DNA from: Spirochaetales bacterium
GTDB lineage: Bacteria; Spirochaetota; Spirochaetia; Treponematales; UBA12059
Direction of reading: 5' to 3'
NCBI GenBank assembly: GCA_004525355.1
Contig: SPCK01000009.1
Coordinates: forward strand, 1 to 16,771
Length of the DNA: 16,771 nt
The position numbers and the translations under genes are program-made. Positions 6,236 to 12,552 of this stretch are shown here, in pieces; position 1 is the first letter of the stretch; every line of letters starts with the position of its first letter. The notes under the pieces are model-generated. The model saw only the letters and a list, made by a program, of their open reading frames with translations, was not told where the DNA came from and searched no databases.

Positions 6236-7261
6236 CTATTCGGTATAGCCCGTGATCTCGATCTCGAAAATAAGATATGAGTCCGGAGGGATGAGGCCGC
6301 CTGCGGCTCCTTTGGAGCCATAGGCATACTCTGGAGGTATTGCCACCAGCCGCTTTTCGCCCTTCTTCATTTCGGAGACGATGATGTCCCATCCTGGGAT
6401 AACCTGGTTGGAACCGACCTCGAATTCGATGGATCCACCGTGCAGGGAGGATTCGTCGAAGACCTGGCCATTCGGGAGCATGCCTTTGTATGCCACGTTG
6501 ACCAGCCAGAAACGGCGAATTGTCGGCCCAGAGCCATCTTTGAGGATTTTTTGCAGCATGCCGTCGGGGCGAGCCTCGAGATCCGGCCACCTGTCGGTAA
6601 TCTGTCTGATCAGAGCTGCCCGCTCCGCGATCTTCCTGTTCTTGATCGCTTCCATGGCCGGGGCGTACAGCGCGTTCCAGGCAGCCTGGTCGGAGCGGAA
6701 GGCCTTGGCTTCGTCGCCTATACGTAAGATACGTATGCTCTTTATGAAATCGCCTTTCTGTATTTCGGTGACGATATCCATGCCTTGGACAACTCTGCCG
6801 AATACCGTATATCGACCATCCAGGTAGGGAATGGTATCCAGCGTGATGTAAAATTGGCTGCCGTTCGTATCCGGTGCGTAGCTGGCCATACCAAGTACTC
6901 CCGGTGCGTCATGGCGGAGGTCGGGGTGTATCTCGTTGGGAAAAATGTAGCCCGCATCGCCCGTGCCGTCTCCCATGGGATCGCCGCCCTGGATGACGAA
7001 GCCCTTTTCCACGCGGTGAAAAGTAAGTCCGTCGTAGAAATGTCTTCCGGCTGTCGCATCAAGGGTCCCTTCCGCCAATCCCACGAAATTGGCCACCGTC
7101 AGACGCGCCTTGTCGAAATCGAGATGGGCGATTACGGTTCCCCTTACGGTTTCTATGCGGGCATACAGGCCGTCGGGCAGCTTGGGCTGGCCGGAGCAGG
7201 AAATGGTCAGTACAGAGAGCGCGGTTACAAGGAACGCGCCGGCCTTCAATGCGGATTTCAT
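6236..7261 (-). CDS. Dual-family peptidyl-prolyl isomerase lipoprotein (cyclophilin-FKBP fusion)
   Basis: A 341-residue secreted folding catalyst with two unrelated prolyl isomerase domains in one chain. A lipoprotein signal ends in LTISC with lipidated C22 (relaxed lipobox). The cyclophilin domain spans about 33-182: catalytic R83 in FHRVEKGF, F88, Q91 and GSQFY at 134-138 are kept. The position matching human CypA W121 is Y146 and H126 is Y151, as in many bacterial cyclophilins with weak cyclosporin binding. After a charged helical linker (about 185-235) comes an FKBP domain (about 245-341) with F268, D269, F280, V287, I288, W291, Y314 and F332, a full FKBP pocket. Cyclophilin-first fusions (CFBP) have been described in Treponema denticola and Flavobacterium. 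The start is supported by GGAGGG five bases upstream. It is a monocistronic gene ending at a bidirectional terminator. Confidence 0.93.
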   Translation of the reverse strand: MKSALKAGAFLVTALSVLTISCSGQPKLPDGLYARIETVRGTVIAHLDFDKARLTVANFVGLAEGTLDATAGRHFYDGLTFHRVEKGFVIQGGDPMGDGTGDAGYIFPNEIHPDLRHDAPGVLGMASYAPDTNGSQFYITLDTIPYLDGRYTVFGRVVQGMDIVTEIQKGDFIKSIRILRIGDEAKAFRSDQAAWNALYAPAMEAIKNRKIAERAALIRQITDRWPDLEARPDGMLQKILKDGSGPTIRRFWLVNVAYKGMLPNGQVFDESSLHGGSIEFEVGSNQVIPGWDIIVSEMKKGEKRLVAIPPEYAYGSKGAAGGLIPPDSYLIFEIEITGYTE

Positions 7262-7331
7262 TGGTCCCTCCGGAAAACAGGGTTTCTTTTAAGTCACGGA
7301 TAACCGATGCGGTTTCCAATGCTTTTCGCGA

Positions 7332-7353
7332 CGCGCCCGTAACAGAGGGCGCG
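7332..7353. repeat. Perfect GC-only inverted repeat in the divergent gap
   Basis: CGCGCCC (7332-7338), 8 bases, GGGCGCG (7347-7353). It lies between the divergent immunophilin and dCMP deaminase genes, about 70 bases before the former's start. There is no T run on either side, so a terminator is unlikely; an operator or a leader hairpin is possible. Confidence 0.4.
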
Positions 7354-7445
7354 GGAATGCAGGCTATCATGGATTGGCGCAAGCGAACAAGATCGTTCGG
7401 ATTCCACGGAGCCGCCTCCTCATGGCGTGTCGGCTTCTATCTCGT

Positions 7446-7451
7446 TATACT
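7446..7451 (+). promoter_or_regulatory. Candidate -10 box for the dCMP deaminase operon
   Basis: TATACT at 7446-7451 lies 22 bases before the ATG at 7474 and 11 bases before GGAGG at 7463-7467. At a 17-base spacing the -35 position reads TGGCGT, a poor match, so an activator or another sigma factor may be needed. Confidence 0.4.
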
Positions 7452-7473
7452 GTGAATTGTCTGGAGGCGCGTG

Positions 7474-7965
7474 ATGGGTATGGATGAGTACAGGCGACCT
7501 AGTTGGGACGAGTATTTCATGGAAGTGTGCGACGCCATCGCAAAGCGCGCCACCTGCGACCGGGGACGGTCCGGCTGCGTCATAGCGAGGGACCATCAGG
7601 TATTGGCGACCGGTTACGTTGGTGCTCCGGCAGGCCTTCCTCATTGCGACGAGGTCGGGCATCAGCTCAAACAGATGGTGCATGAGGACGGTAGCGCCAC
7701 CAAGCATTGCGTGCGCACCGTTCACGCCGAGCAGAACGCGATCTGCCAGGCAGCGCGCCGAGGTACCGCGATCGAGGGAGCGACGCTTTATTGCCGCATG
7801 ACGCCGTGCCGGACATGCGCGATGATGATAATCAATTGCGGTGTGGTCAGGGTGATATGCCAGAAGAAATACCATGACGGAGCCGAGAGCGAGGATATGT
7901 TCAAGCGCGCGGGAGTGACCGTGGAATACGTCGATGACGTCGTGGAGCGTTATGATAACCAGTGA
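7474..7965 (+). CDS. Deoxycytidylate (dCMP) deaminase
   Basis: A 163-residue cytosolic zinc enzyme converting dCMP to dUMP, feeding thymidylate synthesis. The catalytic motif is H84-A85-E86 (VHAEQNAI), with E86 as the proton shuttle, and P111-C112-x-x-C115 supplies the other two zinc ligands. The C28/C35/H57/C58 region before it fits the second, structural zinc site seen in phage T4 and ComEB-type dCMP deaminases. The length is normal. Three starts are possible: GTG 7471, ATG 7474 and ATG 7480. GGAGG at 7463-7467 gives six bases to ATG 7474, the best spacing. It heads a plus-strand group with the YmdB-like and RseC-like genes; the 68-base gap behind it carries a short hairpin (CCCGTC/GACGGG, 7973-7990). 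Confidence 0.92.
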   Translation: MGMDEYRRPSWDEYFMEVCDAIAKRATCDRGRSGCVIARDHQVLATGYVGAPAGLPHCDEVGHQLKQMVHEDGSATKHCVRTVHAEQNAICQAARRGTAIEGATLYCRMTPCRTCAMMIINCGVVRVICQKKYHDGAESEDMFKRAGVTVEYVDDVVERYDNQ

Positions 7966-7993
7966 AGTGCTCCCCGTCCCGATAGACGGGTGA

Positions 7994-8022
7994 TTGGCTT
8001 GATGATCGTCGACGTTTAGGAT
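7994..8022 (+). promoter_or_regulatory. Weak promoter candidate before the YmdB-like gene
   Basis: TTGGCT (7994-7999), 17 bases, TAGGAT (8017-8022), each box matching consensus in four of six positions. It would start transcription about five bases before the GTG at 8034, which has no ribosome-binding site at normal distance (only AGGAT, 11 bases away). Confidence 0.3.
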
Positions 8023-8033
8023 ACCTTGAACTT

Positions 8034-8858
8034 GTGAGCGTTCGAATTTTGTACATCGGCGAAATCGTTGGCCGGGTTGGCGTCTTTGCCGTAAAGAAAA
8101 CATTACCCAGCCTCAGGGATAGATTCAATCCCGATTTCATCATTGCCAACGCCGCCGGGGCCACGGGCGGTTCCGGTATCGGCAAGACCCACTCCATATA
8201 CCTGCGAAAATTGGGCATCGACGTGATTACGACGGGCGAGTCGGCCTTCTTCAAGAAGGATATCGTAGAGGCCTTCCCGGTCTCGCCATGGCTGCTCAGG
8301 CCATCAAACCACCCACCGGGCGTTCCCGGTCGCGGGCACAGGATATACCATTCGCGCGTGGGCGATGTCGCCGTGATCCAGTTGCTTGGCCAGGCTGGGT
8401 TCGGGAGGATTCACCTGGGCAACCCCTTTCACGCGCTGGACTCGCTGCTGGAGACCGTCGGCACGAATGTTCCCGTTGTTTTCGAGTTCAGGGCCGCTAC
8501 TACAGCCGAGAAGAACGCTATGTTCCGTCATACGGACGGCAGGGTATCGGCCTTGATAGGGTCCTATGCCCGCAGCCTTACCTCGGATGCCCGGGTCAGT
8601 GCTTCGGGAACGGCGTTCATTACCGATGCCGGCATGACGGGTAGTACCCTTTCGGTCTGCGGCATGGACGCACAGATGAAGATTCGCGAGTTCATGAGTG
8701 GCATCCCCGTGTGGGCCAAGGATGCGACCGCGTTGCCCGAGGTTCAGGGTTGCTCGATAGAAATCGGAGATGATGGCAAGGCGCGTTCAATCGAGGCCTT
8801 TCGAGTAGCGTGCAAGGAGGAGTTCCATGACCGAACGGGGAATAGTGACCAAGCTTGA
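8034..8858 (+). CDS. YmdB-family (TIGR00282-like) protein with lost metal site, probable pseudo-phosphodiesterase
   Basis: A 274-residue protein clearly of the YmdB/DR1281 metallophosphoesterase family by its frame motifs: ILYIGEIVGR (5-14), LLRPSN-PPG-PGRG (88-101), DGRVSA (168-173) and GTAFITDAGMTG (192-203). In active members the two metals are held by D8, E39, N40, N67, H150, H175 and H177, next to catalytic H68. Here the aligned residues are E10, A41, G42, E69, R153, Y178 and R180, with S70 for the histidine, so catalysis is very unlikely. The reading frame is clean and the surrounding motifs are kept, which argues for a non-enzymatic role (binding or regulation), not decay. Its C-terminal tail is longer than usual and overlaps the next gene by 32 bases. 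The start is GTG 8034, chosen because the family motif begins directly after it. Confidence 0.82.
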   Translation: MSVRILYIGEIVGRVGVFAVKKTLPSLRDRFNPDFIIANAAGATGGSGIGKTHSIYLRKLGIDVITTGESAFFKKDIVEAFPVSPWLLRPSNHPPGVPGRGHRIYHSRVGDVAVIQLLGQAGFGRIHLGNPFHALDSLLETVGTNVPVVFEFRAATTAEKNAMFRHTDGRVSALIGSYARSLTSDARVSASGTAFITDAGMTGSTLSVCGMDAQMKIREFMSGIPVWAKDATALPEVQGCSIEIGDDGKARSIEAFRVACKEEFHDRTGNSDQA

Positions 8859-9243
8859 AGATAGTGTCGCGACTGTAGGCATAACGATGGGAGAAGGTTG
8901 TGCGAATTGCAATTCGCATGGCGATTGCGCCATGGTAGGCGCGACGATACAAGCGGATCTGCCAGAAAATATCGGCGTAAAGGTGGGAGATCAGGTATCG
9001 ATCGAGCTGCCAAGCGGCATACAGGCTGCGGCGCTGGCTTGGCTCATCATCCTGCCGTTGTCATTGTTCTTTGCCGGATACGCGGGAGGAACAGTACTTT
9101 CGGCCGGGCGCGGAGAAGGTTTGTCCGCCCTGCTTGGGATACTCGGGATTGCCATGGGCTTGGTAGCAGCGGTCCTCGCATCCAGGCGCGGCCGCCTGGG
9201 GAGGCGGCCCAAGATCGTAGCGGTCGATCAATTCCCCGGCTGA
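8827..9243 (+). CDS. RseC/MucC family membrane protein
   Basis: A 138-residue inner-membrane protein of the SoxR-reducing/RseC family. The N-terminal cytosolic domain (1-65) begins with the family's RGIVTKLEDSVATV strand and carries C25, C28 and C34 (CANCNSHGDC), a possible metal or Fe-S site. Two transmembrane helices follow at about 66-90 and 97-116, then a short basic tail. In Proteobacteria RseC is tied to SoxR reduction and sigma-E control; in anaerobes such proteins often accompany electron-transfer (Rnf) genes, which are not present here. The Shine-Dalgarno AAGGAGGAG (8814-8822) is near perfect and lies inside the end of the YmdB-like gene, so the two overlap by 32 bases. Near its 3' end GGCCGCC/GGCGGCC (9190-9209) can form a hairpin inside the coding region. 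Confidence 0.85.
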   Translation: MTERGIVTKLEDSVATVGITMGEGCANCNSHGDCAMVGATIQADLPENIGVKVGDQVSIELPSGIQAAALAWLIILPLSLFFAGYAGGTVLSAGRGEGLSALLGILGIAMGLVAAVLASRRGRLGRRPKIVAVDQFPG

Positions 9244-9270
9244 AAACCAGGCAATGAGTCTCTCGATTCG

Positions 9271-9822
9271 CTACGCCAGAAGTACCGTTTCCGCCAGCTT
9301 TCGTGCCGCATCGTCCCCGACCAGGATTCGAGCTACGGCCACGGCGAATTCTCCTGCGCAACCCGCCGCGCGCGATGTAACGAGGTTGCCGTCTACGACG
9401 ACCCTGCCTGAGCTGAATATACCTTCCGGCACCTGGGTCTCGAGTCCGGGAAAGCAGGTAAATCGCTTGCCGGCGAGAAGCCCGCAGGCCTTGCCGAGGA
9501 CAACTGCCGGAGCCGCGCAGATGGATGCGATGACTGATCCGCGTGCCGCGTGCCGTTTGATGAATGCTCGTGCCATCTCGTCCGCGGCTATGGCATCGGA
9601 TCCCTTGCCCCCGCCGGGTACAATGACGCAATCGAAATCCTCGTCGTCAATGTCGTCCAGGACCGCGTCGGCGCCGAGCGGTATGCCTCTTCCACCGAGG
9701 ATATCCCGCCCGCCGATACCGGCGCTGGTTACTTTGACGCCCGCCCTGCGCAGATAATCGATCGGGGTAATCGCCTCGATCTCTTCGCAACCATTGGCCA
9801 GAAGAACGCACGCCGTTTTCAC
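9271..9822 (-). CDS. DJ-1/PfpI family protein (ThiJ/YajL-like)
   Basis: A 183-residue cytosolic protein of the DJ-1 branch. The nucleophile cysteine is C102 in ASICAAPAVVLG, and the conserved acid that polarises it is E16 in GCEEIEAITPID, aligned with E18 of human DJ-1. The mid-region VIVPGGGKGSD is a family hallmark. Members have been given roles in oxidative stress, as glyoxalases, and in repairing glycated molecules; the substrate cannot be told from sequence. The frame extends 18 codons upstream to an ATG, but GTG 9822 has a perfect AGGAGG (9828-9833) five bases before it and gives the normal family N-terminus. It is convergent with the RseC-like gene (27-base gap, no terminator seen) and divergent from the small membrane protein gene. 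Confidence 0.9.
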   Translation of the reverse strand: MKTACVLLANGCEEIEAITPIDYLRRAGVKVTSAGIGGRDILGGRGIPLGADAVLDDIDDEDFDCVIVPGGGKGSDAIAADEMARAFIKRHAARGSVIASICAAPAVVLGKACGLLAGKRFTCFPGLETQVPEGIFSSGRVVVDGNLVTSRAAGCAGEFAVAVARILVGDDAARKLAETVLLA

Positions 9823-9877
9823 TGACGCCTCCTTTGGAAACGCCGCGTCAGCCATGCGGCGCATCCATCCTTTCAAT

Positions 9878-9906
9878 ACTATAATCCGTTTCTGGACAAA
9901 TCAAAA
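9878..9906 (-). promoter_or_regulatory. Candidate promoter for the DJ-1 gene, overlapping the divergent one
   Basis: On the minus strand TATAGT (9883-9878); at 17 bases the -35 position reads TTTTGA (9906-9901), a weak match, while TTGATT gives a spacing of only 15. The -35 region overlaps the divergent promoter at 9893-9921, so the two may compete. Confidence 0.35.
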
Positions 9907-9921
9907 GGTACGAACTATACT
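9893..9921 (+). promoter_or_regulatory. Sigma-70 type promoter for the small membrane protein
   Basis: TGGACA (9893-9898), 17 bases, TATACT (9916-9921). Five of six matches in each box. The leader of about 33 bases holds a small hairpin, TTCCG-AAA-CGGAA (9934-9946), directly before the Shine-Dalgarno AAGGAG (9947-9952). Confidence 0.65.
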
Positions 9922-9960
9922 TCAGAAGGAAAATTCCGAAACGGAAAAGGAGCCACCAGT

Positions 9961-10242
9961 ATGGATACGAGAAACGGATTAGTGAATTTTTCGCTTTTTG
10001 TTTTTATTTTTGTTTTCGCCTTTGTCTTTTCGGTCGACGCGCTGGGTCAGCCTAATACCCTCTACGGTATTCTTGCGCTTCTGGGCTTTTTTGTGTGCCT
10101 TGTCGGCTCGCTCTTCAACGGCGTGATGGCCAATAAGGGCGGCGAGGCCATGGGCGTCTGGTTTTTCACCTACGCCGTGGTAGTCGGCATCATTACCGTA
10201 TGGTACCTTACCCGCTGCGGCACCGCCTTCGGCTGGTGGTAA
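9961..10242 (+). CDS. Small membrane protein, three helices, unknown function
   Basis: I do not recognise this 93-residue protein. It has three predicted transmembrane segments at about 8-26, 34-54 and 64-84. The first is strikingly rich in phenylalanine and valine (FSLFVFIFVFAFVF, 10-23) and is encoded by a T-rich stretch unlike the GC-rich surroundings. The loops hold NGVMANKGGEA between helices two and three, and the protein ends in GWW. The ATG has AAGGAG eight bases upstream and a good promoter, so the gene is expressed by itself. It is followed by a GC-rich hairpin. It may be a small stress or envelope protein; nothing in the sequence decides this. Confidence 0.75.
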   Translation: MDTRNGLVNFSLFVFIFVFAFVFSVDALGQPNTLYGILALLGFFVCLVGSLFNGVMANKGGEAMGVWFFTYAVVVGIITVWYLTRCGTAFGWW

Positions 10243-10268
10243 GGACGCAGTCTTTCTGAAATCAAACG

Positions 10269-10289
10269 CGGCGGCCGTATCGGCCGCCG
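10269..10289. terminator. GC-rich perfect hairpin between convergent genes
   Basis: CGGCGGCCG (10269-10277), a 3-base loop, CGGCCGCCG (10281-10289): nine perfect GC pairs. It lies 27 bases after the small membrane protein and about 110 bases after transketolase on the other strand. The following T run is poor on both strands (TTCCTTT; GTTTGATTT), so it may be a weak or factor-aided terminator or may only block exonucleases. Confidence 0.55.
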
Positions 10290-10399
10290 TTCCTTTGCCC
10301 TCCAGTGTTATCCCGCGCCATGAGCATTCAGCCTTTCCTGCGATGAGCGACGAACAACTCGTCAAAGGCTATCGAGGCTAGGTTGGCTTCCCGAATCGC

Positions 10400-12367
10400 T
10401 CAGAACGAACCGCCTGCGATGAGTCCCGCCAAGGCTTCGACTGTAAGCCCGAGGTGGGCCGCCACCTGAGCTCCCGGACCGGACTCGCCAAATCGCTCGA
10501 TTCCAAGGAACACGTCGGCTATCCGTTCCCAGCCGAGAGAACGTCCGGCTTCACAAGCCACGACTCGGCAGCCGTTTGGTATCATGGCGCGGCGTATGGG
10601 CTCGGGTTGCCCCAGGAAGGTCTCGCGAGAAAGCACGGATACTACCCGAACGCTTTTGCCCGGCACCAGGTCGGCCGCGTGCAGGGCAAGCTCGACCTCG
10701 GACCCGCTGGCAAGCACGACTACGTCAGGCTCGTCCCGGCTGTTGCGTACGACGTAGGCTCCGGTCCGGATTGTTTCCCGCCAATCCGGGTCTGCTTTGG
10801 ACAATACGGGAAGATTCTGCCTGGAAAGCGCAATTACGGTAGGACCGTCCCGCCGTTTCATGGCCCAGGACCAGGCCTCGTTCGTCTCTTCGGCGTCCGC
10901 GGGTCGAAGGACGACGACATTGGGGATGGCCCGCAGCACGGCGAGATGCTCCACGGGCTGATGGGTGGGTCCGTCTTCGCCCACGAATATTGAATCATGG
11001 GTCAGGACATAGATGACGGGCAGTCCCATGAGGGCCGACAGGCGAAGGGCAGGCCGAAGGTAATCGGCGAACACGAGGAACGTGGCACAGAATGGTTTAA
11101 GGCCTCCGTGCAGGGCGATACCATTGGAGATCGCCGCCATGGCGTGCTCACGGATGCCGTAATGCATCATACGCCCGGAGCGGTTTGAGCGGGAATAGGC
11201 TGGACCGGGTAGCTGGGTCAAGTTGGGTCCGGTCAGGTCGGCGGAACCTCCCACCAGTTGCGGCCAGGCATTCGCGACCGCTGCCAGCGCCTTGCCCGAG
11301 GCTGCGCGTGTCGCCAGTGTATCCTGGGACTTGTACGAGGGCCATTCTACCGCCCGGGATGATTTGCCTGCGATCGCGGCGTCAAGCTCGATAGCCAGGG
11401 CGGGATGCGCATCCTTCCAGGCGGAAAACGTCCGTTCCCATTCGGCATGCTCGGCGGCGAGTTCAATGCGGCGGGCCTTGAAGAACTCGATCGCTTTCGG
11501 CGACACCCAGAACTGGGCATCGGCAGGGATTCCCATGGCTTCCTTGGCTCGGGCGATCTCCTCAGTCCCCAGCGGGGCGCCATGAACCTTATGGGAACCT
11601 TGCATGGTCGGGGCTCCCTTGCCGATGACACTTTGGAGAATGACCAGGCTGGGTTTCGCGGAATCGGCCTTGGCGTGGGCTACCATGGCACGGATGCCGT
11701 CGGCGTCGTACATGTCGCCTCGCTGTACCTGCCATCCGGCGGCGGCGAAACGGGCGCCGACATCCTCGCTGAAGGAAAGGTTCGTCGCGCCGTCAATGGT
11801 GATTCGATTGTCGTCGTAAAACACGATGAGCTTGCCCAGGCCCAAGTGACCGGCCAGGGATACTGCCTCGGAAGTTACGCCTTCCTGCATGCAGCCATCG
11901 CCGGCGAGCGCCCACGTGTAGTGGTCGATTATCGTATGCCCGGGAGTATTGAATCGCGCCGCAAGCATGGTTTCGGCAATGGCCATGCCGACGGCGTTGG
12001 CCACGCCTTGGCCCAACGGACCGGTCGTCGTCTCAATGCCGGGCGCCAGGCCGTACTCGGGATGGCCGGCGCATTTGGAGCCTATCTGTCTGAAGCTCAT
12101 GATATCGTCAACGGAGATTCCATATCCTGCCATGTGCAGGAGCGAATACAGGAACATCGATCCGTGTCCCGCGGAAAGCACGAAACGATCGCGGTCCAGC
12201 CAAGCGGGCGCGGACGGATCGTGCCGCATGAATTCACCGTACAGCAAGGCTCCCAGCTCGGCACAGCCCAAGGGTAGTCCAGGGTGACCCGAATTGGCTC
12301 TCTGGATTGCGTCCATCGACAGGCAACGAACGGACATGGCTATCTCGTTCAGGGCATTCTGGTCCAT
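10400..12367 (-). CDS. tkt: Transketolase
   Basis: A 655-residue thiamine-diphosphate enzyme that moves two-carbon ketol units between sugar phosphates in the non-oxidative pentose phosphate pathway. The length is normal. The N-terminal domain shows H28 in RANSGHPGLPLG, the ThDP/metal motif GDG at 156-158 (LAGDGCMQEG) and N187 in YDDNRIT; the pyrimidine domain shows catalytic E407 in YGIREHAM, H457 in THDSI and the transketolase signature VGEDGPTHQPVEHL at about 462-475. The frame runs another 42 codons upstream, but ATG 12367 begins the normal family N-terminus and has AGGAG (12378-12374) six bases before it. It stands alone on this strand; the 185-base gap to the divergent prsW-like gene carries an ATTACAGTAAT palindrome at 12434-12444, and I could not fix its promoter. 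Confidence 0.96.
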   Translation of the reverse strand: MDQNALNEIAMSVRCLSMDAIQRANSGHPGLPLGCAELGALLYGEFMRHDPSAPAWLDRDRFVLSAGHGSMFLYSLLHMAGYGISVDDIMSFRQIGSKCAGHPEYGLAPGIETTTGPLGQGVANAVGMAIAETMLAARFNTPGHTIIDHYTWALAGDGCMQEGVTSEAVSLAGHLGLGKLIVFYDDNRITIDGATNLSFSEDVGARFAAAGWQVQRGDMYDADGIRAMVAHAKADSAKPSLVILQSVIGKGAPTMQGSHKVHGAPLGTEEIARAKEAMGIPADAQFWVSPKAIEFFKARRIELAAEHAEWERTFSAWKDAHPALAIELDAAIAGKSSRAVEWPSYKSQDTLATRAASGKALAAVANAWPQLVGGSADLTGPNLTQLPGPAYSRSNRSGRMMHYGIREHAMAAISNGIALHGGLKPFCATFLVFADYLRPALRLSALMGLPVIYVLTHDSIFVGEDGPTHQPVEHLAVLRAIPNVVVLRPADAEETNEAWSWAMKRRDGPTVIALSRQNLPVLSKADPDWRETIRTGAYVVRNSRDEPDVVVLASGSEVELALHAADLVPGKSVRVVSVLSRETFLGQPEPIRRAMIPNGCRVVACEAGRSLGWERIADVFLGIERFGESGPGAQVAAHLGLTVEALAGLIAGGSF

Positions 12368-12540
12368 GGCAGGCTCCTCGATCCATGTAGTATTGCCGGA
12401 TCGGCGCTGGCTGAAACGGCGTGTTTTTTCTTCATTACAGTAATACGAGGGAAGGGCGAGGCGCAAGCAGTTCGGGAAGGCCGGCCAGATCACCTGGGCA
12501 TTCCTGGCCGCAAGTACGGGAAAAATGAGGGAATACGCAC

Positions 12541-12546
12541 TATACT
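12541..12546 (+). promoter_or_regulatory. -10 box six bases before the prsW ATG (predicted leaderless start)
   Basis: TATACT at 12541-12546, then six bases, then ATG 12553. Transcription starting seven bases past the box would begin exactly on the A of ATG. The -35 region (about 12518-12523, GGGAAA) is weak. No Shine-Dalgarno sequence precedes the gene. Confidence 0.5.
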
Positions 12547-12552
12547 CGTGCC

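Noticed and set aside
7420..8103. 227-codon minus-strand frame opposite dCMP deaminase
   Set aside because: Covers a gene with intact zinc motifs; no supporting signals of its own.
9190..9209. GGCCGCC/GGCGGCC hairpin as a terminator for the RseC-like gene
   Set aside because: It lies inside the coding region with no T run and is explained by Arg/Gly-rich codons.
11405..12277. 290-codon plus-strand frame opposite transketolase
   Set aside because: Lies wholly antisense to a clear transketolase with all catalytic motifs; low-complexity glycine/arginine-rich translation without recognisable domains.
12434..12444. ATTACAGTAAT palindrome as transketolase operator or promoter
   Set aside because: Arms are only five bases in an AT-rich patch and no -35 box fits; too weak to claim.
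12368..12493. 42-codon N-terminal extension of transketolase
   Set aside because: AGGAG precedes ATG 12367, and the family N-terminus begins there.
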